Positions 44,490-52,278 of a stretch of 64,000 bases of DNA are shown one piece after another. Position 1 is the stretch's first letter, and the number at the start of each line of letters is the position of its first letter. The DNA is taken from NCBI RefSeq assembly GCF_900091445.1, contig NZ_LT607733.1, forward strand, positions 5,855,001 through 5,919,000, given 5' to 3'. The notes beneath the pieces are model-generated. The model was not told where the DNA came from. It was given only the letters and a program-made list of their open reading frames with translations, and did not search any database. The position numbers were made by a program, and so were the translations under genes. This DNA comes from Micromonospora echinofusca (lineage in GTDB: Bacteria; Actinomycetota; Actinomycetes; Mycobacteriales; Micromonosporaceae).

Positions 44490-44840
44490 TCAATAGGAAA
44501 TATTGTCCCGGAGCAAGGCGCAGAGGACGTCGCAGCGGCGTCGGGCGAGGCGGACGGGGGCGGCGTTGCGGCCGTTTGCCTTCGGCTCTCTCTTGCGGTC
44601 GCAGCAGACCCTCCTGATGGAGTCGGCGAATGCGGCGAGGAAGAGCGCGCGGCTGAGCTGTTTGTTGCCGCCTCGGGGCGGGTGCCAGTCGCAGATGCCG
44701 CCGCCGGATCGTGGGGTGACCGTTGCGAGGCCGGCGTAGGCGGCGAGGTGGCCTGGTGTCGGCAAGGTGGTGCCGTCGCCCGACTTCACGCAGGATCCGG
44801 GCTGCGGGCCTGACGCCGGCGCCGGGCACCGAGCACTCCG
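44490..44840 (-). pseudogene. IS110-family transposase remnant (C-terminal part, frameshifted)
   Basis: On the minus strand two overlapping frames join to give VPGAGVRPAARILREVG then GTTLPTPGHLAAYAGLATVT, GGNKQLSRALFLAAFA, DRKREPKANGRNAAP and VRLARRRCDVLCALLRD. This is the transposase_20 C-terminal domain of IS110-family enzymes, with one frameshift and a small deletion after FLAAFA. The N-terminal DEDD catalytic half is missing, so the element is dead. Confidence 0.8.
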
Positions 44841-44893
44841 GTAATGGTCGACTCCAGTTCAGGATCCGCACCGCCGAATCCGCGGACTGCGAC

Positions 44894-45160
44894 TCAACGG
44901 TCCAGCGGGCCACTTTCCGGCATAGCCAACTTGACGCCCGCCTGGAACCTGGTTTCGACTCCGAGATATTCCAACAGTTCACCAACTCGCCGGCTGAAAG
45001 TCCTCGGCGAACAATTCAACTGATGGCTGGCAGCAACGTCCGTTGCCCCGCTGAGCAGGGCCGCGACAATTACGTTTAGGTGCGGAGGGATTGGCTTCAG
45101 GGGGAAGGATTCACCGCCATCGCGATCACGAATAGCCCCGTCAAGCTTACTCTTTGTCAT
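44894..45160 (-). CDS. Small LuxR-type HTH protein, probably a truncated regulator
   Basis: An 88-aa protein: MTKSKLDGAIRDRDGGESFP then a LuxR/GerE-like DNA-binding domain (NVIVAALLSGATDVAASHQL, NCSPRTFSRRVGELLEYLGV, ETRFQAGVKLAM). The typical L..GatD..aA..LgvSpRTv.RRv..l...lG..sRFqAG pattern of actinobacterial orphan LuxR proteins is clear. It lacks any sensor domain, so it is either a small stand-alone regulator or the surviving tail of a larger one broken by insertion events beside it. It may control the nearby biosynthetic cluster. Confidence 0.7.
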   Translation of the reverse strand: MTKSKLDGAIRDRDGGESFPLKPIPPHLNVIVAALLSGATDVAASHQLNCSPRTFSRRVGELLEYLGVETRFQAGVKLAMPESGPLDR

Positions 45161-45599
45161 CCCAACTTCCTTATCCAGCAGTCACCACGAGGCAGGCGCG
45201 GACTTCAACAACGAGGCCGACCGCGCGACCCCCATCCTGCCAGAGGGGCACCAGGTAGGCGTTGTTACAAAATGGCAAAGACCTGCCGGAAAAAGCAACC
45301 ACACGGTTACTCAAAGTGCGAACGACTAGCGAAATGTTGAACATCTTGCGGGGGTGCCCGTGACACAGAACACTGGCCTAGTCCGATTATGATCATTTTG
45401 TTCCGGAACCCTCGCCGACACCGGAGTCGAGCCTCGGGCAAATCCGACAGAGGAGCGGTCGTTATCTACCAACTAGATGCGATGCGTTGATTAGGGCGTC
45501 TTTGCCTGGCTGTCGCCGATCGATAGCGACCCCACGAGCCGCGCGAGGAGGGGCGGGCTCGGACAGGCACCCGACCTACGCGGTCCACTCGTCGGTCCG
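45161..45599. other. Lower-GC intergenic stretch without a supported gene
   Basis: About 440 bp with markedly lower GC than the window average (for example GATTATGATCATTTTG near 45384). No reading frame has credible codon use or a known motif. It separates two IS remnants and may hold old promoter DNA or foreign sequence. Confidence 0.5.
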
Positions 45600-46160
45600 T
45601 TCGGCCCGTTCGGCCAGGGGCGGCCCCGACGAGCGGATGATCGCCAATCCCCTAACTTGATCTTCAACCCGTTCGGCGTGGCCGGGGCGTGCGGGACGGC
45701 TTCGGTATCGTTTTCGTCGTGCCGGACTCGGTCCGAGCGCATCCGCGCGAGGATCTGCACGGGCAGATCACGCAGGAGGAACGCCAACCGGGCGCGTCGT
45801 GGGCGTCAGCCACCACCAGGATGTTCGGATCGCCGGCCTGCCACCGGCCGGCCGCGACCGGCCGTCCCACGATGTCCCGCAGCTGCCCGGCGGTGACCGC
45901 CGCCGCGTCGTGACCAGGCACCAACCGCACCGCATCAGCGGCGCAGTCCACCAGACACGGCCCGACTCCAACGCCACGACCGTCGAGTACGGCCAGCCAG
46001 GGACCGTGATGGCCTGGCCCTCGCCGCATCCGTCTCTCCCGACAGGAAGAACGATCGACCAACTGTCACCATGATCAGCCGGGTCACCGACCAGCCGCCA
46101 AGGCGAAACATCAAGTCGGACAAGGCCCGGAGCACCGACGGCGGGAACTGGCGGCAAGAC
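45600..46160 (-). pseudogene. IS701-family transposase remnant with frameshifts
   Basis: Three minus-strand frames in succession match one IS701-type transposase: VRLDVSPWRLVGDPADHGDS and TVPGWPYSTVVALESGRVWW; then DAVRLVPGHDAAAVTAGQLR and GRWQAGDPNILVVADAHDAP; then AFLLRDLPVQILARMRSDRV. At least two frameshifts separate them, and both termini are missing. A dead insertion sequence at the edge of the biosynthetic cluster. The following 46161-46378 shows nothing recognisable. Confidence 0.8.
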
Positions 46161-46378
46161 GCCGACAACGCCGCGCCTCGCCCGGTCTGCTGTCCGGCAT
46201 CAGCTCGGTGGTGTTCGCGCCCGGGCGGACTCGGCGGCGCGCACGATTCGGCGACACGCCCTCACGGTCGGTCCACCCCGCCTCGCCCAACCATCCCCTG
46301 CCGCCCGAGGCCTTCCTTCAGGTGCGCGGCGGTCGGTGTGACCGCCGCCAAGACCCAGCGGCAGAGCACCGGCACCGT

Positions 46379-47155
46379 TCAGGAACGCCGACGATGTCGG
46401 GCCAACGCCACGCCGGTCGTCGCCATGGACACCGCCGCCAACCCGGCCAGCAGGCCCAGGCCCGTCAGGACCCTCCCCAGCTCCAGACTGTCGTTGAACG
46501 AGTCGCGACACAGTTCCACCGCCCAGTTGACCGGGTTCGCGGCGATCGCCGCGGCAACCCATCCCGGCACCAGGTCCTTGGGCATGAAGGCACTGGAGAG
46601 GAACGTCAGGGGCATCACGATGAAGTTGACCATCGCGATCAGGGACTCCTCCCGCCCCACGATCAGCGCGACGGTGCTCGACAGTGCGGCGAGCGCGCAG
46701 GCGACCCCCGCGAGCGCGAGGATCATGACGACAACTCCGAGCACGCCCCCGTGGAATCGCACCCCGAGCCCGTAGCCCACCACGAGCAGGATGGCCGTCG
46801 GGATCACCGCGTTGACCACCTGCTGCACCAGCGGACCGATGATCAGGGCGATCGGGCGCACCGGGGACGCCAGCAGCCGGTCAAGGGTCCCCCGCTCCAT
46901 GTCCGCCAGCAGGGACAGACCGTTCCAGCCACTCGCGAGCAGGACCGTCATCACGATGAGCCCCGGCAGGAAGAACTGGGCGTAGTTGTCGGAGCCAAAT
47001 CCGGGGATGTCGGCGATACGGCGGAAGGTCCCGCTGAACAGCAGCAACCACAGGAACGGCTGGACGAGGTTGATCGCGATGAGCCAGGGCTGACGGAACG
47101 TGTGCAGGATGTGCCGACGCGCGATGTAGGCGGACTGTCCGACGAGCTCACTCAC
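46379..47155 (-). CDS. ABC-2 type exporter permease (DrrB-like)
   Basis: A 258-aa protein with six hydrophobic spans and the DrrB-type layout: YIARRHILHTFRQPWLIAIN, VQPFLWLLLFSGTFRRIADI, MERGTLDRLLASPVRPIALI and PLTFLSSAFMPKDLVPGW. It forms the channel of a two-gene drug/natural-product exporter with the ATPase upstream, which it overlaps by 4 bp. As the last gene of the PKS operon it probably exports the cluster product or gives self-resistance. Confidence 0.9.
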   Translation of the reverse strand: MSELVGQSAYIARRHILHTFRQPWLIAINLVQPFLWLLLFSGTFRRIADIPGFGSDNYAQFFLPGLIVMTVLLASGWNGLSLLADMERGTLDRLLASPVRPIALIIGPLVQQVVNAVIPTAILLVVGYGLGVRFHGGVLGVVVMILALAGVACALAALSSTVALIVGREESLIAMVNFIVMPLTFLSSAFMPKDLVPGWVAAAIAANPVNWAVELCRDSFNDSLELGRVLTGLGLLAGLAAVSMATTGVALARHRRRS

Positions 47156-48141
47156 GATGACTGCCCTCCGGCGCTTGCCCCGGCATCCGCCTGGGTAGCG
47201 AATCTGCGTCCCGTGTACGCCAGGTACACGTCATCCAGGGTCGGCTGGGACACGCTGACCGACCGTACCGCCATGGCTTCCTGGCCGAGCCGCGCGAGGA
47301 CGACCGGAACCGCCGCCCCGCCGATCGGCGCCCGTGCGTGCAGCCGGCGTCCGTCGACGCGGATCTCGTCCAGACCGTCGAGCCCCGCCAACGCGCCGCG
47401 GATCGCTTCCTCGGACTGGTCCGACTCGAACTCGACCTGCAGGGTGTCCCCCCGCAGCTTCTGCTTCAGCGTCTCCGGGCTGCCCGTCGTCACGATCCGG
47501 CCGCTGTCGATGATGGCGATGTCGTTCGCCAGGGCGTCGGCCTCTTCGAGGTAGTGGGTGGTCAGCAGGATCGTGATCCCCTCCTGCCGGACCAACGCGG
47601 TGAGGTCGCTCCAGAGCTGCACGCGGATGTCCGGGTCGAGGCCGGTCGTCGGCTCGTCGAGATAGAGGACCCGGGGGCGGTGCACGATCCCCATGGCGAT
47701 GTCGACCCGACGCTTCATGCCACCGGAGCAGAAGCCCGCCTGCCGGCCGGCGACGTCCGAGAGCGCCAGCATCGAGAGCACCTCGTCGGTCCGGGTCGCC
47801 AGCGCCCGGCCCTTGAGGCCGAACATCCGGCCCTGGAGGAGCACGTTCTCGCGCACGGTGGCGGTGGGTACGGCACTGAGGCGCTGTCCGACGAGACCGA
47901 TCCGCCTACGCACCTCGGTCGCCTGCCGAACGACGTCGTACCCGGCGACGAGTGCCTGCCCCGAGTCCGCCCGGGCCAGCGTCGAGAGGATCCGCACCGC
48001 CGTGGACTTGCCAGCCCCGTTGGGTCCCAGCAACCCGAACAGGGTGCCCTCAGGCACAACGAAGCTCAGCCCGTCGAGGGCCCGGACGCCCCGCGGGTAG
48101 CTCTTGACCAGGTCACGTACCTGGATGGCCATCTCGGCCAT
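47152..48141 (-). CDS. ABC exporter ATP-binding protein (DrrA-like)
   Basis: A 329-aa ATPase with Walker A LLGPNGAGKST, an atypical signature FCSGGMKRRVDIAMG (Cys instead of Leu before SGG), Walker B VLYLDEPTTGLDP and switch LLTTHYLEEADALA. A C-terminal DrrA-type extension of 90 residues follows (RSVSVSQPTLDDVYLAYTGR). Daunorubicin-resistance-type exporters of antibiotics share this form. AGAGGAA precedes ATG 48141. It follows the thioesterase after 27 bp in the same operon. Confidence 0.92.
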   Translation of the reverse strand: MAEMAIQVRDLVKSYPRGVRALDGLSFVVPEGTLFGLLGPNGAGKSTAVRILSTLARADSGQALVAGYDVVRQATEVRRRIGLVGQRLSAVPTATVRENVLLQGRMFGLKGRALATRTDEVLSMLALSDVAGRQAGFCSGGMKRRVDIAMGIVHRPRVLYLDEPTTGLDPDIRVQLWSDLTALVRQEGITILLTTHYLEEADALANDIAIIDSGRIVTTGSPETLKQKLRGDTLQVEFESDQSEEAIRGALAGLDGLDEIRVDGRRLHARAPIGGAAVPVVLARLGQEAMAVRSVSVSQPTLDDVYLAYTGRRFATQADAGASAGGQSS

Positions 48142-48168
48142 GTGCGTTCCTCTCGTCCTTGGTGGATG

Positions 48169-48912
48169 TCAGAGGTCGAGCTCGGCCAGCAACAGTTCGC
48201 CTAGCCGCGCCGAGGCCGACCCGAGGAAGTCGTGCCCGCCCGGCATGATCCGCAGGGTGAAGTCCTTGCTTGTGTGGTCCTGCCACATCGCGAGGTCCGC
48301 GAAGTCCACCGACGCGTCCTCCCGGGCGCCGACGACCGTGACCGGCATCCCGAGTGGCGCACCGGGCTGGTAGTCCCAGTTCTCGTAGACGGCGAAGTCG
48401 GCGCGGATGGCCGGTTCGAACATGCCGAAGAGGTTCCGGTCCGACAGCACCGACTCGGGGGTGATGCGGGAGTCCCGCAGGTAGGTGATCAGGTCCGGCT
48501 CGGCCAGCGTGTGGATCCGACGCTCGGGGGCGACGGCCCTCGGCCCCGGCGAGGCCAGCACGATGAGCCGGACCGGCGGACGACCCGCCTGGGCCAGCTC
48601 GCGCGCCACCTGGTAGGCGACGAACGACCCCGAGCAGTAGCCCAGCAACGCCAGCGGCACGCCGTCCCACTCGCCCAGAGTCTTGATCACCTCCGCGACG
48701 GTTTCGTGCATGTCCGTGAGCGGGGTCTCCCGTCGGCGGGACTCCCGGCCCGGCAGTCGCAGGGCGCAGAGGTCGACGCTCGGCGGGAGGACCGTGCTGA
48801 GCGGCCGGAAGGTCGCCGTACCGCCGCCGGCCTGTGGAAAGCACAGCAGCCGGACCCGCGGGTCGTTCACCGCCCCGATCCGGACGATGGTGGATTGGGC
48901 TCGGACGGTCAT
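48169..48912 (-). CDS. Type II thioesterase with Cys at the nucleophile position
   Basis: A 247-aa alpha/beta hydrolase of the thioesterase II class that removes misloaded or stalled acyl groups from PKS/NRPS carrier domains: VRLLCFPQAGGGTATFRPLS, VDLCALRLPGRESRRRETPL, and catalytic His in MPGGHDFLG. The GxSxG elbow reads LLGYCSGSF: Cys93 (codon TGC at 48634-48636) replaces the usual Ser. This may change the chemistry. ATG 48912 overlaps the mbtH stop (ATGA), placing it in the PKS operon. Confidence 0.92.
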   Translation of the reverse strand: MTVRAQSTIVRIGAVNDPRVRLLCFPQAGGGTATFRPLSTVLPPSVDLCALRLPGRESRRRETPLTDMHETVAEVIKTLGEWDGVPLALLGYCSGSFVAYQVARELAQAGRPPVRLIVLASPGPRAVAPERRIHTLAEPDLITYLRDSRITPESVLSDRNLFGMFEPAIRADFAVYENWDYQPGAPLGMPVTVVGAREDASVDFADLAMWQDHTSKDFTLRIMPGGHDFLGSASARLGELLLAELDL

Positions 48913-49127
48913 GCCGAGTCCGCCTCCATCAGCAGCCGCAGGCTGCGGGGCCGCATGTCGGTCCAGACCGTGGTGATGTGGTCGAGGCACTCCTGCCGGG
49001 GGCCGGAGGGGCCGGACGCCGTCCACCCAGCCGGGATCGGGCGGTCGTCGGGCCAGATCGAATACTGTTCCTCGTCGTTCATGACCACCTGGTAGGTGCG
49101 CCCGTCGTCGTCGAACACCTTGCTCAC
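48909..49127 (-). CDS. mbtH: MbtH-like protein
   Basis: A 72-aa protein with the complete MbtH pattern: VFDDDGRTYQVVMNDEEQYS, IWPDDRPIPAGW, ECLDHITTVWTDMRPRSL. MbtH proteins bind NRPS adenylation domains and are often needed for their solubility or activity; the partner here is presumably the NRPS at 60480. GTG 49127 overlaps the stop of the LanB-like gene (GTGA), and its own stop overlaps the thioesterase start. Confidence 0.95.
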   Translation of the reverse strand: MSKVFDDDGRTYQVVMNDEEQYSIWPDDRPIPAGWTASGPSGPRQECLDHITTVWTDMRPRSLRLLMEADSA

Positions 49128-51307
49128 TCTCCGTTCTCGCCTCGGTACTGCTGACTGTCGACGCAGGTCAGCCTGAACTCCGCCGTGTAGCCCCGGCCCT
49201 GCGAATCGCGCAGCCACAGCTGGTCGGGTCCCGGCAGCATCTCGGTGATCGAGACGCTGCCACCGGGGTCACGTTGCCGGCCACGGCGCAGCTTCGCCCA
49301 GAGCGTGTCGATCAGGGTGTCGTCGCGCAGGTCGACGTAGATCGGCTTGGCCTCGCCCGCGACGACCCAGAACGCGACGTCGGGCAGCCCTCGGCCCGCC
49401 GCGACCTGCCGTACGTGCGACACCACCGTCGCCAGCCGGGCCTGCGCGAACTCGGCGAACTCGGTGAACGGGAGCTGCCATCGCTCACGCGACACGACGA
49501 CCCGGTCGATCTGGATCCGTGGCTGGTACGGGGACGGAGCCAGCAGCCCGAACCGGTTGAACGCGGCCAGGGCGAGGTAGTCGTCCAGCACCTCGATGAG
49601 GTCGGCCTCGAAGTCGTCCACCACGGAGCGGACGATCAGCCGTCCAGCCTCCCGGTGCACCCGCAGCGCGCCCGCCGCCACGACGTCGGCCCGCGGTGGC
49701 GCGTACGACTGCTCGGAGGAGACCCCCAGGTAGGTGTAGCCGGGCGAGTGGTACGCCTCGGGCGGGCCGGTACGGGAGTTCACCAGGCCGTCGGTCATCG
49801 AGTAGAGCGGGACGATCCGCTTCGGCATGTCGCTGTCGATGTCCCGCCGCAGCCCTGCCTGGTCGGGGTGCGACCACGAGAAGCACAACTGGTCGAGCGA
49901 GTTGATCGTGGGGTGGACCTCGCCGAGGACGGCCAACCACCGGCCGTCGCGCAGGTCCTCCGGGCTGGCCGCCGCGAGCATGAGATCCGGACTGTGCCAC
50001 CGTGCCGTCGGCCAACCCGGCGCCGTGGCGGGGAAGGCCGTGAGGACCTTGTCCCGCAGCTCCTGCGACGAGTACGTCACCGGACCGGTCATCGGCTGCG
50101 GGGCCAGAATCTCCGTCCAGCGTCGACGCAGTTCACGCGTCGCGGCGCCGGTCGGTCCGGTCGTACTGTCCTGGAAGGTCGGGGCGAGCTGGGCGAGCAG
50201 CCTGGGCAGGGGGTAGCCGGCGGCGGACCGGTCCGGCTCCCGCGCGAGCAACTCGCCGACCAACGACCGGTATCCCCGGGCGATCTCGACCGAGAACCAC
50301 CGCGCGCTCTGCAGCAGGAGGCCCAGGGCCGGTGCCACGTCAGCCCGCAGCTCCGCCCCAAGCTCCGGGACGGTGTCGGCGCGACATTCCTCGTAGACGA
50401 CCGTACGGCCGGCGTAGTACCTGCCGTCGTGTCGCCGCGACGACTCGAGGGCGATGGCGGTGAACCGTTCGTGCAGCGCCTCCAGCGCCGAGGCCACCGC
50501 GGCCGGGTCGCCCACCGCGGCCGCGACCCGGTCCCGGGCCCGCACCAGCGACGTCAGTTCGTCCTGTGCCGCCTGCCGGCGCACGGGATCGGCCACCCGG
50601 GCCAGCTGCATGGCCAGCCGGCGCTCGGGGTGCTGGGCCTGCGGAATGAAGAACCCCCGGGTCAGCACCCCCATCGCCTGCAACTTACGGATCTCGGTGA
50701 CGACCCGCGCGGCGTCGGCGGTCCCGTCGTCCAGGACAGCCGCCACATCCGAGACGGTCCGGAAGCCGTCGACCGCCCCGAGGACCCGTTGGCCCGACTC
50801 CGACAGGGACAGGAACGAGCCGTCGCCCAGGTGGACGCCGCCCGGCCCCGGCGCCACGGCCGACGCCACCTGCGGGACCGTCCAGTCATGCAGGTCGTGG
50901 CGCTCCGCGAGCGCCCTGCCCACCGCCTGGACGGCCCACATCTCGAAGAACACCTGGCCCCTGGTTACCGACCCCTGCTCGGGAACGACCGTGTCACCGT
51001 CGGTCCAGCGGCCCCAGGCCGTCGGTCCGAAGAACCCGATCGAGTCGTTCTTCACGCAGTACCGCGACCGGTAGCTCGCCAGCGTCCTCGACAGATCCCG
51101 CTTCATCGGCCTGCCGTCGGCGACCCGGCGTTGGGCGAGCTCGGCGACCTCGAGGTGTTGCCAGGTCAGCGCCTCCAGGAACAGCGGTTGCCGGACGATC
51201 TGCGGATCAGCGACCCAGTCGAACGGCATGCCGGCGCTACGCAGGCAGAACCGACGCCAGACCGAGAACTCCTCGTCGCCCAACGGCAGCAGATGATCGG
51301 GGATCAT
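49124..51307 (-). CDS. Stand-alone lantibiotic dehydratase N-terminal domain (LanB/PEARL-like)
   Basis: A 727-aa protein of the Lant_dehydr_N family: ASYRSRYCVKNDSIGFFGPT (matching the YhxRmstrptPFGLFag motif of LanB), GRTVVYEECRADTVPELGAE, FSWSHPDQAGLRRDIDSDMP and a C-terminus LWLRDSQGRGYTAEFRLTCV that equals the end of the LanB N-terminal part. LanB N-domains use glutamyl-tRNA to esterify Ser/Thr; PEARLs use aminoacyl-tRNA to add amino acids to peptides. The elimination domain is absent. No RiPP precursor is seen, so the acceptor may be a carrier-bound or free intermediate. ATG overlaps the monooxygenase stop. Confidence 0.82.
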   Translation of the reverse strand: MIPDHLLPLGDEEFSVWRRFCLRSAGMPFDWVADPQIVRQPLFLEALTWQHLEVAELAQRRVADGRPMKRDLSRTLASYRSRYCVKNDSIGFFGPTAWGRWTDGDTVVPEQGSVTRGQVFFEMWAVQAVGRALAERHDLHDWTVPQVASAVAPGPGGVHLGDGSFLSLSESGQRVLGAVDGFRTVSDVAAVLDDGTADAARVVTEIRKLQAMGVLTRGFFIPQAQHPERRLAMQLARVADPVRRQAAQDELTSLVRARDRVAAAVGDPAAVASALEALHERFTAIALESSRRHDGRYYAGRTVVYEECRADTVPELGAELRADVAPALGLLLQSARWFSVEIARGYRSLVGELLAREPDRSAAGYPLPRLLAQLAPTFQDSTTGPTGAATRELRRRWTEILAPQPMTGPVTYSSQELRDKVLTAFPATAPGWPTARWHSPDLMLAAASPEDLRDGRWLAVLGEVHPTINSLDQLCFSWSHPDQAGLRRDIDSDMPKRIVPLYSMTDGLVNSRTGPPEAYHSPGYTYLGVSSEQSYAPPRADVVAAGALRVHREAGRLIVRSVVDDFEADLIEVLDDYLALAAFNRFGLLAPSPYQPRIQIDRVVVSRERWQLPFTEFAEFAQARLATVVSHVRQVAAGRGLPDVAFWVVAGEAKPIYVDLRDDTLIDTLWAKLRRGRQRDPGGSVSITEMLPGPDQLWLRDSQGRGYTAEFRLTCVDSQQYRGENGE

Positions 51308-52278
51308 GCGCCAGCGCTGATCCCGTACGTGGCGCGAAGCGTCTGAAGGCAGGTCTCGTAGCCGCGCTGGGCGGTGCCCGCCGGGGCGATCACGACCTCG
51401 TCGACGCCGGCCTGTCGGTAGGCGGCCAGACCGCGGGACACCTCCTCCGGGTCGATCGCGACCAGGGCCGACACCATCCGGTCGTCGGCCCGGCCCGTCT
51501 CGACGCAGTTGGCGAACCCGCTGTTGCCGAACAGCGTGCGGTAGGTCGCCACCCGCAGGTACGACGCGAGGAGCCGGCCGAACAGCTCGCGGTCGCGGTC
51601 GGGTTCGTCGCTGATCGCCACGTGCATCATCGCGACCACGCGGAAGCCGGCCGGGCGACCACCCCGCTTCGCCCAGCCGCGACGCAGCGCGGGCAGCACG
51701 ACATCGGTGACGTACTGCGGCGTGCACATCCAGAGGATCGCCCCGTCAGCGACCTCCCCGGCCAGTTCGAGCATCCGCGGGCCGAAGGCGCCGAGCAGGA
51801 CGGGAAGGTCGTCACGCTGCCCCGCCGGGAGCGAGGCGTGCCCGCCGTACCATTCACCGTCGACGTTCACCTCGCCCTCACGGCACAGCTGCGTGACGAC
51901 GCCGAGATACTCGCGGGTCCCCGCGATCGCCGGCACCGAACGGCCACCGACCATCCAGTCGCCGATTCCCCGGTGACCCAGTCCCAGCCCGAGGTTCACC
52001 CGCCCGCCGGACATCTCGTCGATGGTCACCGCGGTCTGCGCCATGACCACCGGAGGGCGCGAGTACATCGGCAGGATCGCCGTGCCCAGTCGCAGCCGGT
52101 CCGTCGTGACGGCCAGCCCGGCGAGCAGCGTGCCGACCTCGAGCTGATTGGGCATCTGCGGCAGCCACACCGAGTCCATGCCCAGCTGTTCCACGTCGCT
52201 GGTGAGCCTGAACATGTGCTGCGCCGACATGCCCTGGCCGCCCACGACGGCCCCGACAGCGAGCCTGTCAGCCGGCAT
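51304..52278 (-). CDS. Luciferase-like flavin-dependent monooxygenase
   Basis: A 324-aa TIM-barrel protein of the LLM class: GMDSVWLPQMPNQLEVGTLL, LRLGTAILPMYSRPPVVMAQ, VNLGLGLGHRGIGDWMVGGR, VLLGAFGPRMLELAGEVADG. The AQTAVTIDEMSGGR signature is typical; the cofactor may be FMN or F420 and cannot be decided by eye. In PKS-NRPS clusters such enzymes hydroxylate carrier-bound intermediates. It overlaps the PKS gene by 11 bp and the LanB-like gene by 4 bp, so it is made in step with both. Confidence 0.9.
   Translation of the reverse strand: MPADRLAVGAVVGGQGMSAQHMFRLTSDVEQLGMDSVWLPQMPNQLEVGTLLAGLAVTTDRLRLGTAILPMYSRPPVVMAQTAVTIDEMSGGRVNLGLGLGHRGIGDWMVGGRSVPAIAGTREYLGVVTQLCREGEVNVDGEWYGGHASLPAGQRDDLPVLLGAFGPRMLELAGEVADGAILWMCTPQYVTDVVLPALRRGWAKRGGRPAGFRVVAMMHVAISDEPDRDRELFGRLLASYLRVATYRTLFGNSGFANCVETGRADDRMVSALVAIDPEEVSRGLAAYRQAGVDEVVIAPAGTAQRGYETCLQTLRATYGISAGA

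Noticed and set aside
45080..45340. An 86-codon plus-strand frame in the degenerate region
   Set aside because: No ribosome site, no motif, overlaps the LuxR-type gene in antisense.
46161..46378. A further transposase or regulator fragment upstream of the exporter end
   Set aside because: Open frames are present but none matches a recognisable family; no claim made.
48909..49127. The small gene beside the LanB-like gene as a RiPP precursor peptide
   Set aside because: It has the complete MbtH signature, not a leader-core peptide.
49274..51346. A 690-codon plus-strand frame opposite the LanB-like gene
   Set aside because: Antisense shadow without motifs; the minus-strand frame has clear family motifs and coupled neighbours.
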